DNA of 6,580 nucleotides from Marinilabiliales bacterium (GCA_002869465.1 PKSW01000317.1:1-6580), one strand, 5' to 3'. Positions 1 to 5,426 are shown, counted from the stretch's first letter. Program-made: numbers and translations. The notes: generated by a model from the sequence alone, not told the origin.

Positions 1-1
1 A

Positions 2-286
2 AATCCTCTTAAAGGAAATATCGAAGATACTAAGGCCGGAAAGCAACTCTATATGTTGCAATGTGCAGTTTGTCATGGAGATACCGGTAAAGGGGAGGGT
101 GTTGCCAGTCTGGCACTTAATCCAAAACCAGCAAGTTTTAAGTCCGAAAAGGTTCAAAAGGAAACGGATGGGGCTCTCTACTGGAAAATAGCCAATGGCA
201 GGGCGCCCATGGCTTCCTACAAGGATTTGCTTACCGAAGAACAACGCTGGCAGTTGGTAAACTACATTCGTACATTTTCAAAATAG
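2..286 (+). CDS. c-type cytochrome, C-terminal part (5' end outside window)
   Basis: The reading frame is open from base 2, so the gene starts before the window and 94 C-terminal residues are visible. An ATG at 53 is internal: it lies only three codons before the heme motif and the frame upstream reads as normal protein. Residues 21-25 of the visible part are C-A-V-C-H, a covalent heme c site, followed by GDTGKGEG, the usual continuation in class I cytochromes. GRAPMASY further on supplies the likely axial methionine (visible residue 70), and the end (EEQRWQLVNYIRTFSK) is the typical C-terminal helix packing on the heme. The protein should act in the periplasm as an electron carrier, or as the cytochrome domain of a larger protein whose N-terminus cannot be seen. 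The porin gene starts 21 bases after the stop, so the two are probably cotranscribed. The redox partner is unknown. Confidence 0.9.
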   Translation, partial: NPLKGNIEDTKAGKQLYMLQCAVCHGDTGKGEGVASLALNPKPASFKSEKVQKETDGALYWKIANGRAPMASYKDLLTEEQRWQLVNYIRTFSK

Positions 287-307
287 AGACTTCAAAAAAC
301 TGAAAAT

Positions 308-1471
308 ATGAAAAAATCATTTATTCTTTTAATAGCCTTGTTCATTCTGGGGAATATAATTCATGCTCAGGATTCAAAATCAAGCAGAACACAGTTCATG
401 GTGAGGGGTTACGGACATGCAGGATTAGATTACTTTAAAACTCCTGACGGGACCGATGCTAGTTATGTTGGTGCTGCATTTGCGCCGATTTTTTTGTTCA
501 AACAAGGCAATCGTTTCATGTTTGAATCTGAACTTGAGTTTGTTCTTGAAGAAAACAAGCTTGAAATAAACCTGGAATATGCAAACCTGATGTTTGTGAT
601 AAATAAATACCTGATGATTAGGGCCGGTAAATTCCTGCTTCCTTTTGGCACCTTTATGGAACGGTTGCATCCAGCCTGGATTAACAGGCTTTCTTCAAAG
701 CCGTTGGGATTCGGGCACGACGGGATTGCACCGGCTTCAGGAATTGGCCTTGAGCTAAGGGGCTCGGCTCCAATTGGTGGTTCTACAATTAACTACTCAA
801 TTTACAGTACCAATGGGCCAAAGTTGAAAGATGGCTCTGAGGAACCCGAAGAAGCCGGTATGCTAAATTTTGAAAATTACATTGACAACAATATCAATAA
901 GTTTATTGGTGGACGGGTAGGATACCTGCCACTGAATAATTCTTCAATGGAATTTGGATTGTCATACTTTACTGGAAAAGTAGGGGATAAAGGTTCTATT
1001 TATGAAGATGTCAGGGCTTCATTATGGGCAGTGGATTTTTCTTATGTTAAACAGATAAGTCCTATTCAGGGCGTGATTGATATTAAAGCCCAGTATAACC
1101 AAACCGGTGTTTCGGAGGCTTATTATCCCGAAGACGAAGAACACCGTGACTCGACCGATTTTTACACTTTTAACAATTTAAGCCGGGCATATTATGCTCA
1201 ACTGAGTTATAGGCCCTCAATGGCAGGGAATATGTTTTTAAAGAATCTTGAAATTGTCGGTAGGTATTCTGAACTCAATACACCTGAAGGGTCTGATTGG
1301 GAATCGAACATTAATGAGCTGTCATTTGGCTTGAATTACTGGATAACATGGAGACAGGTTGTAAAGATCAACTATGGTATTGTAAATAGTGAAGGTGGAC
1401 ATGATGCTGAGGAAGGAGCGGGAAAGCAAAAATCCAATACACTTTTTGTGCACTGGGCAATTGGGTTCTAA
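308..1471 (+). CDS. outer-membrane beta-barrel porin (OprO/OprP-like)
   Basis: A 387-residue protein. Residues 1-20 form a clear signal peptide (MKK, a hydrophobic core, then IIHA) with predicted cleavage before Q21-D22, the usual Bacteroidota pattern. The mature part is rich in alternating hydrophobic/polar strands with aromatic girdles, for example FMFESELEFVLEE, LEINLEYANLMF and YLMIRAGKFLLPFG, and it ends in phenylalanine (VHWAIGF), as outer-membrane barrels do. The stretch RAGKFLLPFG followed by a constriction-loop-like region resembles phosphate-selective porin O/P-type barrels. There is no TonB box or plug domain, so passive diffusion is more likely than active transport. It sits between two monoheme cytochrome c genes, suggesting it admits a substrate or ion for a periplasmic redox system. 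The actual substrate cannot be read from sequence; phosphate is only the name of the family. Confidence 0.8.
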   Translation: MKKSFILLIALFILGNIIHAQDSKSSRTQFMVRGYGHAGLDYFKTPDGTDASYVGAAFAPIFLFKQGNRFMFESELEFVLEENKLEINLEYANLMFVINKYLMIRAGKFLLPFGTFMERLHPAWINRLSSKPLGFGHDGIAPASGIGLELRGSAPIGGSTINYSIYSTNGPKLKDGSEEPEEAGMLNFENYIDNNINKFIGGRVGYLPLNNSSMEFGLSYFTGKVGDKGSIYEDVRASLWAVDFSYVKQISPIQGVIDIKAQYNQTGVSEAYYPEDEEHRDSTDFYTFNNLSRAYYAQLSYRPSMAGNMFLKNLEIVGRYSELNTPEGSDWESNINELSFGLNYWITWRQVVKINYGIVNSEGGHDAEEGAGKQKSNTLFVHWAIGF

Positions 1472-1542
1472 GGTTTGTTTACCATGATATACTAAGGAAT
1501 AAGGTTGTTTTGAAATTGTTTTAACATTATAACACGATAAAA

Positions 1543-1815
1543 ATGAAGAAATTAATATTAATAAGCGCTCTGTCATTATCAGTTACAGCATTAGCTATTT
1601 ATAGCAGTAGCTGCACTTCACAGCGGGAAATAGCTGCACAAAAATCAGGTGCTGAATTATGGGGCCAAAACTGTATAAGGTGCCATAACATACCATCACC
1701 TGCCGCTTACAGTGATGTTGAGTGGGAAACCATCGGCTTGCACATGAAAGAAAGGGCAAACATGACGAAAGAACAGATAGATAAAGTTGTTATGTTTTTA
1801 CAAACCGTTAACTAA
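1543..1815 (+). CDS. small monoheme cytochrome c, probable lipoprotein
   Basis: A 90-residue protein. Residues 1-23 are a hydrophobic export signal and end in SSS-C24, a lipobox-like site, so the mature protein is probably lipid-anchored through C24, although the lipobox is loose (Ser at -1 to -3). C44-I-R-C47-H48 is the heme c attachment site, followed by NIPSPAAY. M68 or M74 in the segment HMKERANMT is the probable sixth heme ligand, and the C-terminal helix KEQIDKVVMFLQTV closes the fold. The mature domain of about 65 residues is at the small end for class I cytochromes. It follows the porin by 71 bases and precedes the PII gene by 26 bases, so it may bridge the cytochrome/porin group and the downstream genes in one transcript. 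Likely role: membrane-tethered periplasmic electron shuttle. The partner is not identifiable here. Confidence 0.85.
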   Translation: MKKLILISALSLSVTALAIYSSSCTSQREIAAQKSGAELWGQNCIRCHNIPSPAAYSDVEWETIGLHMKERANMTKEQIDKVVMFLQTVN

Positions 1816-1841
1816 ACGCTTAATTGCAAAATCAATAAATC

Positions 1842-2183
1842 ATGAAACTTATAAAAGCATTTATCAGACAAAGAAAAATGGAAGAAGTATTCCGAGCATT
1901 AAAATCCAATGGATTTTGCTGTATGACAATGGCCGAGTGCGAAGGCACTGGGCATTATTCAGACCATGAGAAAGACCATATTAGCACAAAATATCCTTAT
2001 ACAGATGCTTACAGAGTAATCAAGCTGGAAGTTCTGATTCCAGATTCAAAGGTTAATGAAATTATTTCGGTTATTAGAGACAATGCAAGAACGGGATACA
2101 GAGGCGACGGTATGATAATAGTTTCTCCCGTTGATAATGTTTACAAAGTAAAAAACGAATCGCAAGGTATCGAGGCATTATAA
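1842..2183 (+). CDS. divergent PII-family signalling protein with His/Cys-rich T-loop
   Basis: A 113-residue protein with the full PII frame. MKLIKAFIRQRKMEEVFRAL matches the first beta strand and helix, residues 35-37 (GTG) mark the T-loop base, IKLEVLIPDSKVNEIISVI is the second half, and TGYRGDGMIIVSPVDNVYKV is the B-loop plus last strands. Residues that contact ATP or are modified in GlnB/GlnK are changed. The RQK of the T-loop base is replaced by H38-Y39-S40, the lysine of GDGK is M91, and the lysine that binds 2-oxoglutarate or phosphate (K58 of GlnB) is hydrophobic. The T-loop instead carries H38, H42 and H46 in an H-x3-H-x3-H array, with C26, C27, C33, M28 and M30 just before it. Known background, from memory: a PII subgroup (PII-NG) occurs beside heavy-metal efflux genes, and this gene fits that type better than nitrogen control. 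No ammonium transporter or glutamine synthetase is adjacent. A metal-sensing or metal-binding role is inference. Confidence 0.88.
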   Translation: MKLIKAFIRQRKMEEVFRALKSNGFCCMTMAECEGTGHYSDHEKDHISTKYPYTDAYRVIKLEVLIPDSKVNEIISVIRDNARTGYRGDGMIIVSPVDNVYKVKNESQGIEAL

Positions 2184-2224
2184 ATTAGAATTACAACTAG
2201 CTTCAAACGTAATAATATAAAAAA

Positions 2225-2458
2225 ATGATAGAATATGTAAATATGCATGGATGGGGAATATGGCTAGGTTGGTTTATTTGCATGAGTATAATTACATATA
2301 TATACTGGCTTATCTTTTCTTCTATTAAAGAAAAAAATCTAAATAGAGAAGAAAATAAATCATCAATCGACATTTTAAAAAGGCGATACTCAAAAGGTAA
2401 GATAACAAAATCAAAATATTATAAAAAGTTGCATAATCTAAACGAAAAGAACAAATAA
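2225..2458 (+). CDS. small membrane protein with C-terminal SHOCT domain (copy 1)
   Basis: A 77-residue protein. A short Gly/Trp/Met-containing head (MHGWGIWLGW) leads into one transmembrane helix at about residues 11-32. A charged linker follows, and at about 46-72 there is a SHOCT-type helical hairpin (SIDILKRRYSKGKITKSKYY). SHOCT domains are short oligomerisation-type modules found at the ends of many bacterial membrane proteins, and no enzymatic role is known for them. This gene is a paralogue of the one at 5868: same head, helix and SHOCT order. Here the acidic residues normal in the second SHOCT helix (GxIxxEEF) are replaced by lysines. Its GC content is about 25% by hand count against about 38% for the other copy, which points to a different history. 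The upstream leader is a poly-A-rich run with no Shine-Dalgarno sequence. Confidence 0.8.
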   Translation: MIEYVNMHGWGIWLGWFICMSIITYIYWLIFSSIKEKNLNREENKSSIDILKRRYSKGKITKSKYYKKLHNLNEKNK

Positions 2459-2481
2459 TTTAAATCTAAAAAGCTATTCAC

Positions 2482-2742
2482 ATGAAGAATTTATTTAAGC
2501 TCGAAATTATATCTACAACTAAAGTTTTAAACAAAGAGGAACAAGCGCTTCTCCGAAATACTCTTAAACCTATACTAAAATGGCAAAGTATTAAGAGTAT
2601 GTGTCTTGAAGAAAAAGAATTGTTTATTGAATATAATCCAGATCTATTTAATCTAGAATCTTTCAAGATGGTCTTAATTGATATTGGATTTCCATTAATT
2701 GCAGAATCATCTTTTTCTTCAACTTCAACTATTGGTGCATAG
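2482..2742 (+). CDS. small HMA-fold-like protein lacking the CxxC metal motif
   Basis: An 86-residue protein with no signal peptide and no membrane segment. The predicted order is strand (FKLEIIS, 5-11), helix (about 17-34), strand (SIKSMCLEE), strand (KELFIEYNP, 45-53), helix (LESFKMVLIDIG, 58-69) and a short last strand (FPLIAE). This beta-alpha-beta-beta-alpha-beta order, and phrases such as FIEYNPD and LIDIGFPL, closely resemble heavy-metal-associated domains (compare VEYDP and I-x-x-x-GY in copper chaperones). The metal loop M-x-C-x-x-C after strand 1 is absent and reads STTKVLNKEE instead. The only cysteine is C41, in the second strand. The opposite strand is also open here, but the HMA-like pattern and the shared direction of all neighbours favour this strand. 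Only 23 bases separate it from the SHOCT gene. The family assignment is inference from the pattern; I do not recognise a specific named family. Confidence 0.6.
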   Translation: MKNLFKLEIISTTKVLNKEEQALLRNTLKPILKWQSIKSMCLEEKELFIEYNPDLFNLESFKMVLIDIGFPLIAESSFSSTSTIGA

Positions 2743-2778
2743 ACCAATGATTTGAAGAATATTTTAATATACGATTTA

Positions 2779-2839
2779 GCTGTTGGTGTGGGTGCAATTC
2801 ATTCACCGTATTATACTCCCGTTGCATCCAGCCATCAGC
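2779..2839 (+). repeat. imperfect inverted repeat (possible RNA hairpin) in the NDH-2 leader
   Basis: Bases 2779-2786 (GCTGTTGG) can pair with 2832-2839 (CCATCAGC) with one T-T mismatch. After a small internal loop (TG against G), bases 2789-2797 (TGGGTGCAA) pair with 2822-2830 (TTGCATCCA) with one G-U pair. The apical loop is 24 bases. That gives about 16 pairs in an otherwise AT-rich gap. No T-run follows, so it does not look like an intrinsic terminator. It could be a leader RNA structure, the end of a lost mobile element, or an attachment-type site. Confidence 0.5.
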
Positions 2840-2841
2840 AT

Positions 2842-2859
2842 TTCGTTGAATTTAACGAA
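2842..2859. promoter_or_regulatory. 18-base palindrome, candidate operator upstream of NDH-2
   Basis: TTCGTT-GAATTT-AACGAA: both six-base arms match perfectly and the centre contains AATT. It lies 64 bases before the proposed NDH-2 start. It overlaps a weak TTGAAT (2846-2851) that is 18 bases from a TATAAT (2870-2875). A Bacteroidota-style near-match, TATCATTG, sits at 2887-2894. The position fits a repressor or activator site, but no regulator gene is in the window. Confidence 0.4.
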
Positions 2860-2923
2860 TTGATATTTCTATAATAAACCAGCTAATATCATTGGACAAA
2901 CTGACTTTACTAAATAGACAGAA

Positions 2924-4249
2924 TTGAAAACTTGTAATCATATTAATTGCTTTAAAGATTTTAATCACATTTGTATACCCGACACCATCCTTCCAAGGGT
3001 GGTTGTAATAGGTGGCGGTTTTGCAGGATTGAATCTGATAAAGAGAATGAAAGACCAACCTGTCCAGGTAGTCCTATTTGACAAAAACAATTATCACCAA
3101 TTTATACCACTTTTATATCAGGTAGCAACCAGTGGGGTTGAACCCGATAATATTGTTTTTCCGTTCAGAAAAATGTTCAGAAAATATAAAAATCTGGTTT
3201 ACCGGATGGCAGAGGTAACAAAAGTAGATGCCGAGAATAATACGATTAGCACATCGATTGGTGAAATTTCTTACGACTATTTGGTTTTAGCCACTGGAAG
3301 CAGCACCAATTTTTTTGGGAACGAAAATATTGAACGGTTTGGGATTGGCTTAAAATCAATAACCGATGCATTAGATATACGGAGTTACCTGCTTCAAAAT
3401 CTGGAAGAAGCCGTGCTCAGGTGTGCAGGTCGCGACAAGGTTGCATTAAGCAGTGTGATGATAGTTGGCGGTGGACCGGCGGGAGTTGAAATGGCTGGCG
3501 CATTGGCTGAGTTTAAAAAATATATCCTTCCACTTGATTATCCCGAGTTGAGGAAAACACCTGTAAAAATCATATTGTGTGAAGGAACAGGCCGACTTTT
3601 ACAAGGAATGCCTCAAAAACTTTCAGACAAGACATTCACTTACTTAACAAAACTGGGTGTAGATGTAAGGCTGAATACCCTGGTGAAAAAATATAATGAC
3701 AACCTGGTTGAGTTTGACAGAGGCGACCCAATTCGGGTGTCAGCTTTAATTTGGACTGCTGGCGTAAAAGGTGAGCTCTTACTAGGATTTGACACAAAAA
3801 GCATTTCTCCACAACAACGGATCCGTGTTGATGAATTCAATAAGGTTGAAGGAATGGATCGCGTTTTTGCCATCGGCGATATAGCTCTTATGAAAACCGC
3901 GGAATATCCAGACGGTCATCCTATGGTTGCTCAGGTAGCCATTCAACAGGGTCGAAATCTTGCGTCTAATTTACTTCGTGTAATTAAGAAAAAGCCTTTG
4001 AGAAAATTCAACTATACAGACAAGGGTAGTATGGCCACAATCGGGAAAAGGAAAGCGGTTGCTTATTTCAAACACATTTCTGTTTGGGGTTTTACTGCAT
4101 GGTTCCTCTGGTCTTTTGTTCACCTGATGAGTATCGTTGGTGTCCGAAATAAAATGTTGGTCGGACTCAACTGGCTGTGGAGCTATTTTACCTATGACAA
4201 GGGGGACCGGGTTATTATTAGAAAATATTTACGAGAAGAAATAAAATAA
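2924..4249 (+). CDS. ndh: type II NADH:quinone oxidoreductase (NDH-2), TTG start
   Basis: A 441-residue flavoprotein that passes electrons from NADH to membrane quinone without pumping protons. The FAD site is VVVIGGGFAGL (about 26-36), the NADH site is MIVGGGPAGVEMAGALAE (about 179-196), FAIGDIA (about 315-321) holds the FAD-binding aspartate, and AQVAIQQG (336-343) matches the conserved quinone-site segment of NDH-2. The C-terminal region from about 385 to 425 (WGFTAWFLWSFVHLM and LVGLNWLWSYF) is the amphipathic membrane-anchoring part. Length is normal for the family. No ATG occurs in frame before residue 42, which lies beyond the FAD motif, and a TAG stop lies at 2915. TTG at 2924 is therefore the best start, giving about 22 residues before the first strand. 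That extension contains C4, H6, C9, H15 and C17. It is coupled by a 1-base overlap to the next gene. The neighbourhood suggests a respiratory or metal-reducing role; E. coli Ndh is known to reduce Cu(II). Confidence 0.93.
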   Translation: MKTCNHINCFKDFNHICIPDTILPRVVVIGGGFAGLNLIKRMKDQPVQVVLFDKNNYHQFIPLLYQVATSGVEPDNIVFPFRKMFRKYKNLVYRMAEVTKVDAENNTISTSIGEISYDYLVLATGSSTNFFGNENIERFGIGLKSITDALDIRSYLLQNLEEAVLRCAGRDKVALSSVMIVGGGPAGVEMAGALAEFKKYILPLDYPELRKTPVKIILCEGTGRLLQGMPQKLSDKTFTYLTKLGVDVRLNTLVKKYNDNLVEFDRGDPIRVSALIWTAGVKGELLLGFDTKSISPQQRIRVDEFNKVEGMDRVFAIGDIALMKTAEYPDGHPMVAQVAIQQGRNLASNLLRVIKKKPLRKFNYTDKGSMATIGKRKAVAYFKHISVWGFTAWFLWSFVHLMSIVGVRNKMLVGLNWLWSYFTYDKGDRVIIRKYLREEIK

Positions 4250-4500
4250 TGAAAAACAATAAACACTCAGTATGGATGATTATTGGCTGCATATTACCGC
4301 TGCTATTGATTTTTTTTGCCCCGGCACTTGGAATAAATAACAGTTTTTCAATATTCATTTTTATTGCAGCCATGTTTGCTATCCATCTTTTCATGCCTAT
4401 GCACGGACATGGAGACCATAAGCATGCTCAAAATCATGAGCACCAAAACTTTAATAATAAAACTTTAAAAAAAGAAAATCATGAACACAATCAACATTAA
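4249..4500 (+). CDS. small membrane protein with His-rich tail (DUF2933-like)
   Basis: An 83-residue protein. Two hydrophobic segments, about 9-28 and 33-49, form a tight helical hairpin. They are followed by MPMHGHGDHKHAQNHEH and a second His cluster at the end (NHEHNQH). Nine histidines lie in residues 51-83. The arrangement resembles DUF2933 proteins, small membrane proteins with a terminal MHGHGH-like tail that are often found in copper regions; the family assignment is moderate. Its ATG overlaps the NDH-2 stop (TAATG), so translation is probably coupled to NDH-2. Its last 20 bases also encode the start of the next gene, so the terminal His cluster is fixed by two reading frames. The likely role is binding soft or borderline metal ions at the membrane surface; which side carries the tail is not clear. 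Confidence 0.75.
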   Translation: MKNNKHSVWMIIGCILPLLLIFFAPALGINNSFSIFIFIAAMFAIHLFMPMHGHGDHKHAQNHEHQNFNNKTLKKENHEHNQH

Positions 4501-4753
4501 ACGATTCGGTATGGCTTTTGGAATAACCGGAGCGATCCTTTACTTTGGCTGCATTATTCTCATGGCTACTGTAGGCCGTGAAGGCAGTATATTCTTTTTT
4601 AACAACCTGTTGCACGGGTTGGACACTTCTTCAATAATTCGGATGAATGTGCCAGTATGGGAAGCATGCATAGGTATTATTGAAATATTTATTCTCAGCT
4701 GGTTAGTAGGAGTCTGTATAGCGAGCATTTATAACATAGCCGCTAAAAAATAA
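4481..4753 (+). CDS. DUF5676-type two-helix membrane protein
   Basis: A 90-residue protein with a short cationic start (NTINIKRFG), a first membrane helix at about 11-30 (containing C24), a conserved-looking central loop REGSIFFFNNLLHGLD (33-48), and a second helix at about 58-84 ending in IAAKK. The pattern of a first helix, a FFNxLLHGLD loop and a second helix ending in a Lys pair is what I recall for DUF5676 membrane proteins of Bacteroidota and Proteobacteria metal regions. The biochemical function is unknown. It starts inside the preceding gene (20-base overlap, different frame), so the two are likely made together. H45 in the loop and C63/C79 in helix 2 are the only obvious possible metal ligands besides C24. 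Confidence 0.8.
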   Translation: MNTINIKRFGMAFGITGAILYFGCIILMATVGREGSIFFFNNLLHGLDTSSIIRMNVPVWEACIGIIEIFILSWLVGVCIASIYNIAAKK

Positions 4754-5122
4754 AAGCTATTTCTAATGAATATTTAAAATATTAAATCATGTAAGTTAAA
4801 AAGAAGGTTTTAAAATGAGGACAGAAAAGGCATTCTTGCAATTTATCTTTTCATTTTATATTCATTATAGAAAATTATATCAGAATTGTGGTTAAAAACA
4901 ATCATCAACATTGCTTTCAAATCTGGAACTACTTTTTGTTACATTTCTCAATACAGTTTCAAAATATAGCGCAATTTAAGGATTTGGAAATTTATGTTTT
5001 TAGTAATAAAAACTAATCGTTTCTATTTGAATATCTGGAAATTATGTAAAACAAATGAAAAATATTGTAACATCTACACCACTTGCTCACTGTATCTTTG
5101 TAAAACAATAAAATTCGGTACA
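4754..5122. other. 369-base intergenic region
   Basis: AT-rich gap between the DUF5676 gene and the heavy-metal-binding-domain gene. It holds a small AT palindrome at 4769-4783 (AATATT-TAA-AATATT), a 26-codon open frame at 4815-4895 with an SD-like AGAAGG seven bases before its ATG, and an exact promoter -7 box at 5093-5100 (listed separately). The frame from an ATG at 4994 that joins the downstream gene reads as unlikely protein and is treated as leader. No tRNA, repeat array or strong terminator was seen. Confidence 0.6.
5093..5100 (+). promoter_or_regulatory. candidate Bacteroidota -7 promoter box
   Basis: TATCTTTG is an exact match to the Bacteroidota sigma-ABfr -7 element TAnnTTTG. It ends 22 bases before the ATG at 5123, giving a plausible short leader. 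A -33 TTTG is not at the ideal 19-base distance: the nearest is ATTG at 5064-5067, 25 bases upstream, so this is a partial promoter match. It would start a separate transcript for the 5123-6580 genes. Confidence 0.45.
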
Positions 5123-5377
5123 ATGAAATATTTTAGAAACATATTCGGAAGCGCAGGAAGCAAATCCGAAGTAATCACTAAGGTCTCAGCCGGACACGGA
5201 CATGAGCATGGACATCAAAAGGAAGAACACTCTCCTTTAATAGGGTATCAGTGCCCCATGAAATGCGAGGGGGATAAAGTTTACGATTCATCCGGTAATT
5301 GCCCGGGTTGCAATATGCAGTTAGTGCCTGTGGGCGATAAAAAATCAAACGGCAACCATCACCATGGTTGTTGCTAA
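5123..5377 (+). CDS. stand-alone heavy-metal-binding-domain protein with His-rich ends
   Basis: An 84-residue protein with no signal peptide. ATG 5123 is chosen over an in-frame ATG at 4994 because the extra 43 residues are low-complexity, leader-like sequence and a promoter -7 box lies just before 5123. Residues 42-70 (YQCPMKCEGD, then GNCPGCNMQLVPV) match the short heavy-metal-binding domain whose usual form is YxCPMHP...GxCPxCGMxLVP. The ligand residues C44, M46, C48, C60, C63 and M65 are all present; the usual His of CPMH is replaced by K47-C48. The domain normally forms the N-terminal part of P-type metal ATPases or of efflux adaptor (CusB-like) proteins, but here it stands alone. It is flanked by HGHEHGH (25-31) and by NHHHGCC at the very end (78-84). 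The likely role is cytosolic metal binding or buffering. Confidence 0.85.
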   Translation: MKYFRNIFGSAGSKSEVITKVSAGHGHEHGHQKEEHSPLIGYQCPMKCEGDKVYDSSGNCPGCNMQLVPVGDKKSNGNHHHGCC

Positions 5378-5426
5378 GTTCAGTGAATCAGCTTTATTTA
5401 TTCTAATCAAACTAACATTTAAAATC

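Noticed and set aside
425..670. Two minus-strand open frames inside the porin gene (425-670 and 463-651)
   Set aside because: Both lie wholly within a well-supported porin gene, have no recognisable domain and run against all neighbours.
1322..1576. Minus-strand open frame spanning the porin end and the cytochrome start
   Set aside because: It overlaps two supported + strand genes and reads as low-quality protein.
1787..1969. + strand open frame across the cytochrome/PII junction
   Set aside because: It is in a different frame from both real genes and overlaps the clear PII start at 1842.
2478..2747. Minus-strand frame opposite the HMA-like gene, slightly longer than it
   Set aside because: The + strand product has a coherent alpha/beta pattern and fits the operon direction; the minus product has none. 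Some doubt remains because the + gene is only moderately supported.
2779..2860. Integron attC site, because GTTGAAT (2845) fits GTTRRRY and ATTTAAC (2850) fits RYYYAAC
   Set aside because: The two boxes are in the wrong order and overlap. No matching RYYYAAC box lies before the hairpin, and no cassette-like arrangement is present.
2852..3058. Minus-strand open frame over the NDH-2 start
   Set aside because: It covers the FAD motif of NDH-2 in antisense and has no family features.
3640..3873. Minus-strand open frame inside NDH-2
   Set aside because: Shadow of a strongly supported gene.
4540..4728. Minus-strand open frame inside the DUF5676 gene
   Set aside because: Shadow of the supported + strand gene.
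4994..5122. N-terminal extension of the heavy-metal-binding-domain protein from ATG 4994
   Set aside because: The added residues look like translated AT-rich leader, and an exact -7 promoter box lies inside the extension just before ATG 5123.
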